Below are positions 7,414 to 14,001 of a stretch of 14,459 bases of DNA, one piece after another (within the stretch, counting starts at the first letter, position 1; each line of letters opens with the position of its first letter). Origin of the DNA: Actinomycetota bacterium (GTDB lineage: Bacteria; Actinomycetota; Actinomycetes; S36-B12; UBA5976); NCBI GenBank assembly GCA_947486505.1, contig CANKTT010000028.1, positions 1 to 14,459 on the forward strand, written 5' to 3'. The notes under the pieces are model-generated. The model had not been told where the DNA came from, ran no database searches, and saw only the letters and a list, made by a program, of their open reading frames with translations. A program made the translations under genes and the position numbers.

Positions 7414-8456
7414 TACTTACCCTTCTGATAGTCGTGCCATTGCGCTGCGCGAGCTCGCATTTTTTGATGCATACCCTGCATGACGTTCACATTACCCAAA
7501 TAATCTTTGGCAACTTTAGCCACCATGGTGTAATTCGTATCAACAACATTAGCTACGGGTGTGAGGGCTGTTTGGGATACAAACTGATAGCTGTCCAACG
7601 AGGATTGACCAGTTAAATCGCTGACCCAATGCACCATTTCAGAATGCGCAATTCGAAACGCATCTTCGAGCGGCTTGGTGGATCCAGTTGTCATGATGTG
7701 GTCATCAGATTCGATTCGTGGCCAAGGGGTTGGACTTCCTTTAATGAGGTCCAAAATCAAAACGGTATCCATGGCGGTTTCAACTGCAACGCCACAAGTT
7801 TCGCCCTCACCTTGACGAGCGTGACCATCACCGAATGAAAACAGTGCACCATCAACATTGACGCCGAGATAACAAGTAACACCAGCACGCATCTCTGGAG
7901 TATCCATATTTCCACCCCAGTTACCGGGAGTGAGGGACGATCTAACTTCACCAAGTGCTGGGGCGACACCAACAGTTCCATGCATTGGATCAAGTGGAAG
8001 GGCTGCTGTGAATTTTGTATCAGCAGCGGCGTAACGTACAAGTCTCTCTTGCAAATCTAATTCGTAAATCCAAGTTCGCTCCAGTAGTGCAGGCTGCAAA
8101 GTTGCGGTCGTAGGAGTTGAAGTGAGAGCGCCGAAGAAAGGCACGGTGGTACTTACGCCCCAAGCCTCACGCGGCTCAATTGAAATGAAGTGAACTGCCA
8201 AAGTGTCACCTGGTTCGGCACCTTCAACATAAAACGGGCCGGTTTGTGGATTCAAAAATCTTGGATCGCAAACTTGCGTTGACATATCGCTGGCAGATTT
8301 AACACGCCCGCCAAAGCAATCAAAAGACCAAGAATCAATTATGGTTCCTGGCTTAACACTGATTACTGGTTCGCGTCCGCCAAAGGTAAATGTGTGAGTC
8401 GCTGGATCGGCATCTTCGTCAGGGGACCAGTTACAAACTTCAATTTCACTTGTCAT
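7413..8456 (-). CDS. Acetamidase/formamidase family protein
   Basis: The 347-residue product matches the FmdA_AmdA family, which hydrolyses formamide or short aliphatic amides to the acid and ammonia. Visible family motifs are GPFYVEGAEPGDTLAV (73-88), GNWGGNMD (178-185) and SFGDGHARQGEGE (207-219). The length fits bacterial members (300-400 residues), and no signal peptide is present. It is the first gene after the permease terminator and is coupled to the GlcG-like gene downstream. The ATG at 8456 lies only 1 nt after AAAGG, a poor ribosome binding spacing, so initiation may be from a near-leaderless transcript; no convincing promoter was found in 8457-8520. Placed with a formamide-deformylase-like amidohydrolase and a urease, it may finish hydrolysis of an amide substrate, but which amide is unknown. 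Confidence 0.88.
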   Translation of the reverse strand: MTSEIEVCNWSPDEDADPATHTFTFGGREPVISVKPGTIIDSWSFDCFGGRVKSASDMSTQVCDPRFLNPQTGPFYVEGAEPGDTLAVHFISIEPREAWGVSTTVPFFGALTSTPTTATLQPALLERTWIYELDLQERLVRYAAADTKFTAALPLDPMHGTVGVAPALGEVRSSLTPGNWGGNMDTPEMRAGVTCYLGVNVDGALFSFGDGHARQGEGETCGVAVETAMDTVLILDLIKGSPTPWPRIESDDHIMTTGSTKPLEDAFRIAHSEMVHWVSDLTGQSSLDSYQFVSQTALTPVANVVDTNYTMVAKVAKDYLGNVNVMQGMHQKMRARAAQWHDYQKGK

Positions 8457-8520
8457 GCCTTTATTCTTGTGGATTTAACTTGCTGACACCTTCCAATTGC
8501 TGAAAAGAATTTGCCCACAA

Positions 8521-8563
8521 AACAAAAACTGGGTGCCAGCAATGCTGACACCCAGTTTTTGTT
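8521..8563 (-). terminator. Factor-independent terminator after the permease
   Basis: The arms 8521-8535 (AACAAAAACTGGGTG) and 8549-8563 (CACCCAGTTTTTGTT) are perfectly complementary over 15 bp. After one mismatch the stem continues with CAGC/GCTG closing an AAT loop. On the minus strand the hairpin starts 5 nt after the permease stop codon and ends in a T-rich tail. Because the A-run is mirrored by a T-run, it could also work in the other direction. It separates the permease unit from the formamidase-dehydratase unit. Confidence 0.9.
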
Positions 8564-8568
8564 GAACA

Positions 8569-10143
8569 CTATGCGCGTTCGTGAGCTTCGTCCATAGTCG
8601 TACGACCAATTTCTTCGTAGATTTCTGGATGCTTTGACTTAACCCATAGGGCGTAAAGCAAACCAAAGATCAAAGTTCCTGCAATTTCGTAAGGCAGGTA
8701 CTTAACCATTATTGACTGTGACTGATTGCCAGCGGCAAACGCTAGGTTGCTAAAGAGCAGGCTTAGTACGTAGACCATGCCTGCCGCACCAACAAGTGGC
8801 GCAACCAAGGTAGTTAATACATTACCCTTGTGCTTCTTCTTGCCCCAGAAGTATCCAACTACTGCAAAGGAGCAGATTACCTGAACCGTCAAAATGAACG
8901 CAGTTCCAACTAGTGACGGCACTGTGTAAATCACGTAGTAAGGCAACAACGCAGGGTCTGAAGTTGCACCTTCAACCGATGGATCTGAAGTCCATGCAGT
9001 TGAGAAGGTTGCAAAGAGCATAACCATCACGATGTTAAGTACTGTTACAACGGTTGACGCAACTGCTGGTGACTGATGTGTTGGGTGAGTGCTCGAAAGC
9101 TTGTTGCGCATACCAGCAAACGGAAGTTCACGACCAAGTGCAAACAAGTAACGAGAAGCAGCATTATGGAATGCCATGGCACAAGCGAATGATCCGATTA
9201 CCAACAACACTCGGTACGAACTATAAGCAAATGAGCCAAGATTTTCTTGTACTGGAACTAACCAAAGATCAACCGGGTTACCAGTTGAACCACTAGCAAC
9301 TTCGACCGTAGTCTTCGCGCCATTTGCCACGACAGCCATCCAAGACACGAATGTGTAGAAAACACCAAGTCCGATTACGGCCATCATTGTTGCGCGAGGA
9401 ATCACGCGCTTTGGATCTTTAGATTCTTCACCGTAGGCAGCTGTTGTCTCGAAACCAATCCATGACCAGAATGCAAAGAAGATACCAAGAGCAGCAGTAC
9501 CTGCAGCAACACTTGAACCAAAGGCACCTGCTTCAAGGTTAGCGAATGCCGCCAATGGTGCAATAGTTTCAGAAACCATAAAGCCATCAGGTCCACCCTT
9601 AACGGCAACACTGATTGCAAATGCAACTAGGAGCACAACTTCGGCCACGAGCGTTACACCAAGTACGACAGCGGCAACTGAGATATCAAAGTAAGTCAAT
9701 ACCCAAATCAGGATCATGCCGCCGATTGCAATAATTAACCAGTTGACATCAATACCTGCCATTTTGCTCAAGGTGTCTGACGCGAAGAATGCGAAACCAC
9801 CAATTAAGGTGCCTTCAAAAAGAATGTAAGCGATGGTTGCTAGCAAGCCAGCGGCCATACCCCAAACTTGTCCTAGACCCTGTGAGATAAATCCGTAGAA
9901 GGCGCCCGCTGTAGTAACGTGCTTGGCCATTGCGGAGAAACCGATTGCGAAAATCGATAGCACAATGGTTGCGAACAAGAATCCCGCTGGAACTCCAATT
10001 CCGTTACCGTAGCCAGCTCCAATAGGAACGTTAAAGCTCATCGCAGTGATCGGTGCAGCATTTGCTACTGCCATAAACAAAACTGCCGTTAAGCCAACAG
10101 CACCTTTGCGAAGGCCTTTTTGGCTTTCGTTATTTGTCGACAT
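8569..10143 (-). CDS. APC-superfamily amino acid/amine permease
   Basis: The 524-residue product is an integral membrane transporter of the amino acid-polyamine-organocation superfamily. About twelve hydrophobic segments can be counted from residue 14 to about 505. The first is GAVGLTAVLFMAVANAAP, and the family marker WIGFETTAAYGEESKDPKRVIPRA-type loop follows the sixth segment (motif GFE..A.GEE..DP.R.IPRA). The C-terminus is charged and cytoplasmic-looking. APC permeases are regular members of RMM loci, where an aminoalcohol is the likely substrate; that assignment here is inference. The ATG at 10143 follows GAAAGGG (10152-10158) at 8-nt spacing. It is read divergently from the aminotransferase across a 362-bp region and carries its own terminator, so it can be regulated apart from the formamidase-dehydratase genes. 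Confidence 0.92.
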   Translation of the reverse strand: MSTNNESQKGLRKGAVGLTAVLFMAVANAAPITAMSFNVPIGAGYGNGIGVPAGFLFATIVLSIFAIGFSAMAKHVTTAGAFYGFISQGLGQVWGMAAGLLATIAYILFEGTLIGGFAFFASDTLSKMAGIDVNWLIIAIGGMILIWVLTYFDISVAAVVLGVTLVAEVVLLVAFAISVAVKGGPDGFMVSETIAPLAAFANLEAGAFGSSVAAGTAALGIFFAFWSWIGFETTAAYGEESKDPKRVIPRATMMAVIGLGVFYTFVSWMAVVANGAKTTVEVASGSTGNPVDLWLVPVQENLGSFAYSSYRVLLVIGSFACAMAFHNAASRYLFALGRELPFAGMRNKLSSTHPTHQSPAVASTVVTVLNIVMVMLFATFSTAWTSDPSVEGATSDPALLPYYVIYTVPSLVGTAFILTVQVICSFAVVGYFWGKKKHKGNVLTTLVAPLVGAAGMVYVLSLLFSNLAFAAGNQSQSIMVKYLPYEIAGTLIFGLLYALWVKSKHPEIYEEIGRTTMDEAHERA

Positions 10144-10157
10144 GCATTCGACCCTTT

Positions 10158-10260
10158 CGTTGTAACACCGAGGAGTTCCCGACGTTTCTCACCTTGCCCG
10201 TGGGTGACCTGAGTCGCACGGTTGGAATGACTTTGCCAGAAACTGAACACCAAAACAACG
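10158..10260 (-). promoter_or_regulatory. Candidate structured 5' leader of the permease mRNA
   Basis: Read on the minus strand, three short helices nest inside one another. P1 is CGUUGU (10260-10255) with ACAACG (10163-10158). P2 is GUUUCU (10243-10238) with AGAAAC (10189-10184). P3 is CCGUG (10221-10217) with CACGG (10202-10198). A small CGGG/CUCG hairpin could fit between P2 and P1. The 3' strand of P1 shares its last base with the GAAAGGG ribosome binding site, so closing P1 could affect translation of the permease. The stretch is clearly more GC-rich than the promoter DNA beside it. I do not recognise it as any known riboswitch class. The stems are short, so chance pairing is not excluded. 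Confidence 0.4.
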
Positions 10261-10275
10261 GAATTGGAATAGTTT

Positions 10276-10305
10276 CTTAAACTTTTTTGGTTAACAAAGT
10301 TTCAA
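10276..10305 (-). promoter_or_regulatory. Candidate promoter of the permease gene
   Basis: On the minus strand TTGAAA (10305-10300) resembles a -35 box, and TTTAAG (10281-10276) lies 18 bp further as a moderate -10. Transcription would start near 10268, just before the outermost stem of the proposed leader. The -10 match is only 4 of 6. The promoter overlaps an AACCAAA-type repeat. Confidence 0.35.
10280..10301. repeat. Candidate operator repeats, left pair
   Basis: AACTTTTTTGGTT (10280-10292) is the reverse complement of AACCAAAAAAGTT, and AACAAAGTT (10293-10301) follows directly as a shorter copy on the plus strand. Together they form an inverted repeat AACTTT..AAAGTT. They resemble the two copies at 10390-10411. 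They overlap the candidate promoters of both divergent genes, as an operator would. The DNA is AT-rich, so base composition raises the chance of such matches. Confidence 0.4.
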
Positions 10306-10317
10306 TTTTGGTATAAA
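10291..10317 (+). promoter_or_regulatory. Candidate upstream promoter of the aminotransferase operon
   Basis: TTAACA (10291-10296, 5 of 6 to TTGACA) and TATAAA (10312-10317, 5 of 6 to TATAAT) are separated by 15 bp, slightly short. This would leave a leader of about 180 nt. A second, weaker option close to the gene is TGGTCA (10423-10428) with TAGTGT (10446-10451) at 17 bp. Confidence 0.35.
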
Positions 10318-10321
10318 AATC

Positions 10322-10353
10322 GCAGATAGGCCACGCAAAACGGACATATCTGC
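10322..10353. promoter_or_regulatory. Inverted repeat GCAGATA-N18-TATCTGC
   Basis: GCAGATA (10322-10328) and TATCTGC (10347-10353) are perfect 7-bp inverted arms with an 18-bp spacer. They lie just downstream of the candidate upstream -10 box, where a repressor could act. The arms are GC-richer than their surroundings. Centre-to-centre distance is 25 bp, about two and a half helical turns. No cognate regulator gene is in the window. Confidence 0.35.
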
Positions 10354-10389
10354 CCATTAATCCTTATTTTTATTGGGTTTTAGATGTTA

Positions 10390-10411
10390 AACCAAAGTTC
10401 AACCAAAAGTT
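10390..10411 (+). repeat. Candidate operator repeats, right pair
   Basis: AACCAAAGTT (10390-10399) and AACCAAAAGTT (10401-10411) stand in tandem with an 11-bp period, about one helical turn. They share their sequence with the pair at 10280-10301. This placement suits cooperative binding of one regulator; that is inference from spacing and repetition. Confidence 0.4.
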
Positions 10412-10505
10412 ACTAAAAGGTATGGTCATTTGGTCTATTTTTATGTAGTGTTTGATTTAGGAAAGCGTCACGCGAAATGCGCGAGAGATTGAGAAAGGAT
10501 TCGGG

Positions 10506-11816
10506 ATGACACAGGAAAACACGTCTGCACCTGAATTCGACTACGGCCTTTTCTCATACGACTCCAAAGAGCAGATGCTGGAAAAGTCAAAAGAGTTTTG
10601 GAATCCGGGCAAAACCCAATTCTGGATTGATTCCGGTGTCCCGTTAGTTATTGATAGACGCGAAGAGTATTTCATTTATGACATGTCAGGTAAGCGCCTG
10701 ATTGATGCGCATTTGAATGGTGGAACTTACAACCTGGGTCACCGAAATCCTGAAGTTGTCCAAGCTGTAACAATGGCAATGCAACATTTTGATATTGGTA
10801 ATCACCACTTTCCGTCGCTGGCACGAACCGCTTTAGCTGAAGCCTTGATCAAATCTGCTCCAGCTGGACTATCAAAAGTTATTTACGGTTCGGGTGGCGG
10901 CGAAGCAATTGACATCGCACTTAAGACTGCGCGTCACGCAACCCAAAAGCGCAAGATTGTTTCCATTATTAAGGCATACCACGGTCACACTGGACTAGCT
11001 GTTGGAACTGGCGATGATCGTTTCTCAAAGCTATTTCTTTCAGATCGCCCGGAAGAATTTCCACACGTTCCGTTTAATGATTTAGAAGCAATGGAAGACG
11101 CACTTCGCGACCGAGATGTCGCCGCGGTAATCATGGAAACTATTCCAGCAACTTACGGTTTCCCACTTCCGAATCCTGGTTACCTAGAAGCTGTTAAGAA
11201 ATTGTGCGAAAAATACGATGCACTTTACATTGCAGATGAAGTACAAACCGGCTTGATGCGCACCGGCGAACTATGGGGAATCACTAAGCACGGAATAACC
11301 CCAGACATTTTGGTTACTGGTAAAGGTATTTCTGGTGGTCTTTATCCAATTGCCGCGGTCCTAGCTACCGAGAAAGCTGCGGGCTGGCTTAACGAAGATG
11401 GCTTTGGTCATATCTCAACTTTTGGTGGTGCTGAACTTGGTTGCATCGCAGCGCTTAAAACTTTGGAAGTCTGCTCCCGTGAAGAGACACGTTCCATGGT
11501 TCATTACATTGCTGATTATGTCGGTCAGCGCCTAGCTGCAATACAGGCAACTTACCCTGATTGGTTTGTTGGCATTCGCCAAAACGGTGTAATCCTAGGC
11601 TTGGAATTTGCTCACCCCCAAGGTGCTAAGTATGTAATGCGACACCTATATGAAAATGGGGTTTGGGCAATCTTCTCAACTCTTGATCCACGAGTACTTC
11701 AGTACAAACCAGGTATTTTGTTGAAGCCTGAAGTTGCCGAAGAAATGCTAGACAGAACGGAATTGGCAATCGGAAAAGCGTACGCCGAAGTTCGCAACGA
11801 GCGCAGGTCAGCATGA
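10506..11816 (+). CDS. Class III PLP-dependent aminotransferase (RMM-associated type)
   Basis: The 436-residue product is a fold-type I, class III aminotransferase-family enzyme. Visible elements are: NGGTYNLGHRNPEVVQA (71-87); SGGGEAID (129-136), the phosphate-binding segment; YHGHTGLAVGTGD (158-170); ADEVQTGLMRTG (243-254) with Asp244 for the pyridine nitrogen; and TGKGISGGLYP (271-281) with the Schiff-base Lys273. Class III members transfer amino groups from omega-amines or act as phospholyases on phosphorylated aminoalcohols. In RMM loci this enzyme is thought to yield the aldehyde that feeds the acylating dehydrogenase. The ATG follows GAAAGGA (10493-10499) at 6 nt, and the stop overlaps the next start (ATGA). 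No encapsulation-type helix is obvious at either end. Transaminase versus phospholyase cannot be decided by eye. Confidence 0.92.
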   Translation: MTQENTSAPEFDYGLFSYDSKEQMLEKSKEFWNPGKTQFWIDSGVPLVIDRREEYFIYDMSGKRLIDAHLNGGTYNLGHRNPEVVQAVTMAMQHFDIGNHHFPSLARTALAEALIKSAPAGLSKVIYGSGGGEAIDIALKTARHATQKRKIVSIIKAYHGHTGLAVGTGDDRFSKLFLSDRPEEFPHVPFNDLEAMEDALRDRDVAAVIMETIPATYGFPLPNPGYLEAVKKLCEKYDALYIADEVQTGLMRTGELWGITKHGITPDILVTGKGISGGLYPIAAVLATEKAAGWLNEDGFGHISTFGGAELGCIAALKTLEVCSREETRSMVHYIADYVGQRLAAIQATYPDWFVGIRQNGVILGLEFAHPQGAKYVMRHLYENGVWAIFSTLDPRVLQYKPGILLKPEVAEEMLDRTELAIGKAYAEVRNERRSA

Positions 11817-13384
11817 GTGAAATGACGTTTGAGCCGTTAATGGTGGAACCAGCTGGTGTTCCACGGGGCCGCGCAATGGTGGAACGGGCAGATTGGGCAG
11901 CCCGTGCCTATGCAAAGTACGACATCGCAACGGTCAACCGCATTGTTGATGCAGCTGCATCCGCGCTGGCAACAAGAGCACAAGAATTCGCGCGCGATGC
12001 TGTTTCCGAAACTGGATTTGGTGTTGTTGAACATAAAGTTCTAAAGAACATTGCTTGCTCAACTGGAATCGTCGAGACTTACCGTGGCCAAGATTTTGTT
12101 TCGCCAGAGATTGATGAAGTTAACAAAATTGTTGCAATACCTCGCCCTGCTGGCGTGATTTTGGCACTTACGCCGTCAACAAATCCGGTTGCTACAGTTT
12201 CCTTCAAAATTATTTTGGCCTTGATGACGCGCAACTCCATCATCATTAGCCCACACCCAATGGCAAAGAAAGTTTGTGTCGCTGCTGCTAAAGCTATGGC
12301 TGAAGCTGCAGTTGCTGCCGGGGCCCCAGACGGCATCATCCAAATTGTCGAAGACCCTTCGATTCCACTTATCAACGCCCTAATGACTGATGAGCGAACA
12401 GATGTAGTTGTGGCAACTGGTGGAACCCCTGTTGTGCGGTCGGCATACCGAAGTGGAAATCCGGCAATTGGTGTTGGACCTGGAAATGTTCCAGTTCTTG
12501 TTGATGCCACAGCAGATCTAGCAAAAACAGCAGCTCGAATTATTGAAAGCAAGGCATTCGATAACTCGATTCTTTGCACCAACGAAAGCGTTGTAATTGC
12601 CGAAGAAGCAATTGCCGACAAATTGCTCGCAGCATTTGCTCGCGAAGGTGCATATGTATTGAAAGATGAAGAGCGCGATGCCGTGCGCAACACCGTTTTT
12701 CCTGAAGGTCACTTCAATACCAAGATGGTCGGCAAGGATGCCGTCTGGATTGCCGAAAAGGCGGGCATCAAGGTTCCAGCTAAAACTAGAGTTTTAGTCG
12801 CACCCTTTGATCTAGTGGTTCCCGAAGAACCTTTAGCACACGAAAAATTGTGCCCAGTCTTAGGTTTCGTCCGAGTGCCTACGGCAACCCGTGGAATAGA
12901 TATTGCTCGCGCAATCCTACGCATAACCGGTGCTGGTCACTCGGCTGCGATTCACAGCGCAAACCCTGAGTTGATCATGATGTTTAGTGCAGCAGTTCCC
13001 GTATTGCGAGTTTCGGTAAATGTTGGCAATAGTCTTGGCGCTTCTGGGATTCAAACCAATTTAGCTCCGACTATGACTATCGGAACTGGTTTTGCTGGAA
13101 GATCTTCAGTTGGTGAGAATTTACAGCCGAAGCATTTGATCAACTACACGCGCTTGGCGTACAACGCTGATGCACGTGAAGTGATGCCGTCATTTGCAGG
13201 TTTGTATCCATGGCTGAGTCCAAGCGGCCCAGTTCCTTCGTACCCAGTTGCATCTAATGAAGAAAATTATGGAACTGGAAATTCCTATCGCCACCGCGAG
13301 CCGATAACCCAAGACGTTGCTGAATTGCGAGACGAAATCCGCAAGTTGATAGTCGAAGAACTTCACGCATTGATCAAGAACTAA
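11813..13384 (+). CDS. CoA-acylating aldehyde dehydrogenase, microcompartment type
   Basis: The 523-residue product belongs to the acylating aldehyde dehydrogenases (PduP/EutE/AdhE-N type), which oxidise an aldehyde to acyl-CoA with NAD+. Visible elements are: PAGVILALTPSTNPVATVSFK (112-132); TGGTPVVRSAY (202-212); GVGPGNVPVLVD (220-231), in place of a glycine-rich NAD loop; SILCTNES (252-259) with catalytic Cys255; and GNSLGASGIQTNLAPTMTIG near the C-terminus. After a proline- and glycine-rich linker of about 30 residues, the last 20 residues form an amphipathic helix (motif ELRDEIRKLIVEELHALI). This is the typical shape of a BMC encapsulation peptide. It lies between the aminotransferase (4-nt overlap) and the shell gene (17-nt gap), so it is the probable signature enzyme of the compartment. 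The aldehyde is likely C2-C3 (inference). Confidence 0.93.
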   Translation: MSEMTFEPLMVEPAGVPRGRAMVERADWAARAYAKYDIATVNRIVDAAASALATRAQEFARDAVSETGFGVVEHKVLKNIACSTGIVETYRGQDFVSPEIDEVNKIVAIPRPAGVILALTPSTNPVATVSFKIILALMTRNSIIISPHPMAKKVCVAAAKAMAEAAVAAGAPDGIIQIVEDPSIPLINALMTDERTDVVVATGGTPVVRSAYRSGNPAIGVGPGNVPVLVDATADLAKTAARIIESKAFDNSILCTNESVVIAEEAIADKLLAAFAREGAYVLKDEERDAVRNTVFPEGHFNTKMVGKDAVWIAEKAGIKVPAKTRVLVAPFDLVVPEEPLAHEKLCPVLGFVRVPTATRGIDIARAILRITGAGHSAAIHSANPELIMMFSAAVPVLRVSVNVGNSLGASGIQTNLAPTMTIGTGFAGRSSVGENLQPKHLINYTRLAYNADAREVMPSFAGLYPWLSPSGPVPSYPVASNEENYGTGNSYRHREPITQDVAELRDEIRKLIVEELHALIKN

Positions 13385-13401
13385 TCAGAGAAGAGATACA
13401 A

Positions 13402-14001
13402 ATGGCAGAGCTAAGGTCGTTCATCTACATCGACCAAATGCAACCTCAAACCATGTGCTACCTAGGTTCATGGGTAAAGGGTGCTTTGCCACGCGCAAAC
13501 ATGGCAGCCCAGGTTATTGAAGTGGCACCAGGTCTGGACATCGAAGCTCTGACTGACGTGGCACTCAAGCATGCAAATGTCCAGGCTGGAATTTTGTTTG
13601 TGGAACGAACTTTCGGGTACCTAGAGATCCACGGCCCAACTGAAGAAGTTCGAGCTGCGGGACAAGCCGTACTCGCAGCCTTAGGGTCAACCGAAGCGGA
13701 AGCAACAAAACCGAAAATCTTGGCCTCACGCGTAGTGCCATCGGTTGACCAACAACATGCATTCCTTATAAATAGGAACAAAGTTGGTTCCATGATTTTG
13801 CCAGGTGAATCGCTTTACATCTTGGAGGTCCAGCCTGCTTCATATGCGATCTTGGCAACCAATGAAGCTGAGAAAGCTACTGACATCAAGGTCGTTGACT
13901 ATCGAATGATTGGTGCAACAGGACGCGTTTATCTCTCCGGTAAAGAAGCAAATGTTCGGGCCGCTGCAGAAGTTGCCGAAAAAGTCTTGAGTGAACGCTA
14001 A
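13402..14001 (+). CDS. BMC-T tandem-domain microcompartment shell protein (RMM type)
   Basis: The 199-residue product has two BMC domains (about 1-95 and 105-199) and forms pseudo-hexameric trimers in bacterial microcompartment shells. The start MAELRSFIYIDQMQPQT, the segments LPRANMAAQVIEVAPGLDIE (29-48) and HAFLINRNKVGSMILPGESL (119-138), and ATNEAEKATDIKVVDYRMIGATGRV (in the second domain) closely match my recollection of the tandem shell protein of mycobacterial and rhodococcal RMM loci. A good ribosome binding stretch (AGAGAAGAG) precedes the ATG. It is coupled to the next gene by TAATG. No hexamer (BMC-H) or pentamer (BMC-P) gene is in the window; a working shell needs them, so they are expected to the right. 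Confidence 0.95.
   Translation: MAELRSFIYIDQMQPQTMCYLGSWVKGALPRANMAAQVIEVAPGLDIEALTDVALKHANVQAGILFVERTFGYLEIHGPTEEVRAAGQAVLAALGSTEAEATKPKILASRVVPSVDQQHAFLINRNKVGSMILPGESLYILEVQPASYAILATNEAEKATDIKVVDYRMIGATGRVYLSGKEANVRAAAEVAEKVLSER

Noticed and set aside
6983..8520. Search for a cobalamin riboswitch ahead of the B12 dehydratase genes
   Set aside because: Genes are packed with overlaps and the only gap (8457-8520) is too short and shows no B12-box-like sequence.
10161..10260. Resemblance of the plus strand (CCGAGGAG, later CTCACC) to an SAH riboswitch
   Set aside because: Only short words match and the core pairing is absent; it would sit about 250 nt before the aminotransferase, while the minus-strand reading abuts a ribosome binding site.
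10470..10489. Imperfect palindrome around CGCGAAATGCGCG before the aminotransferase
   Set aside because: Only three to four bases pair on each side; too weak to call an operator.
12079..12693. A 204-codon open frame on the minus strand inside the aldehyde dehydrogenase gene
   Set aside because: It lies wholly antisense to a well-conserved gene, is Ser/Ala/Thr-rich, and matches no family I know; it is a shadow of codon usage.
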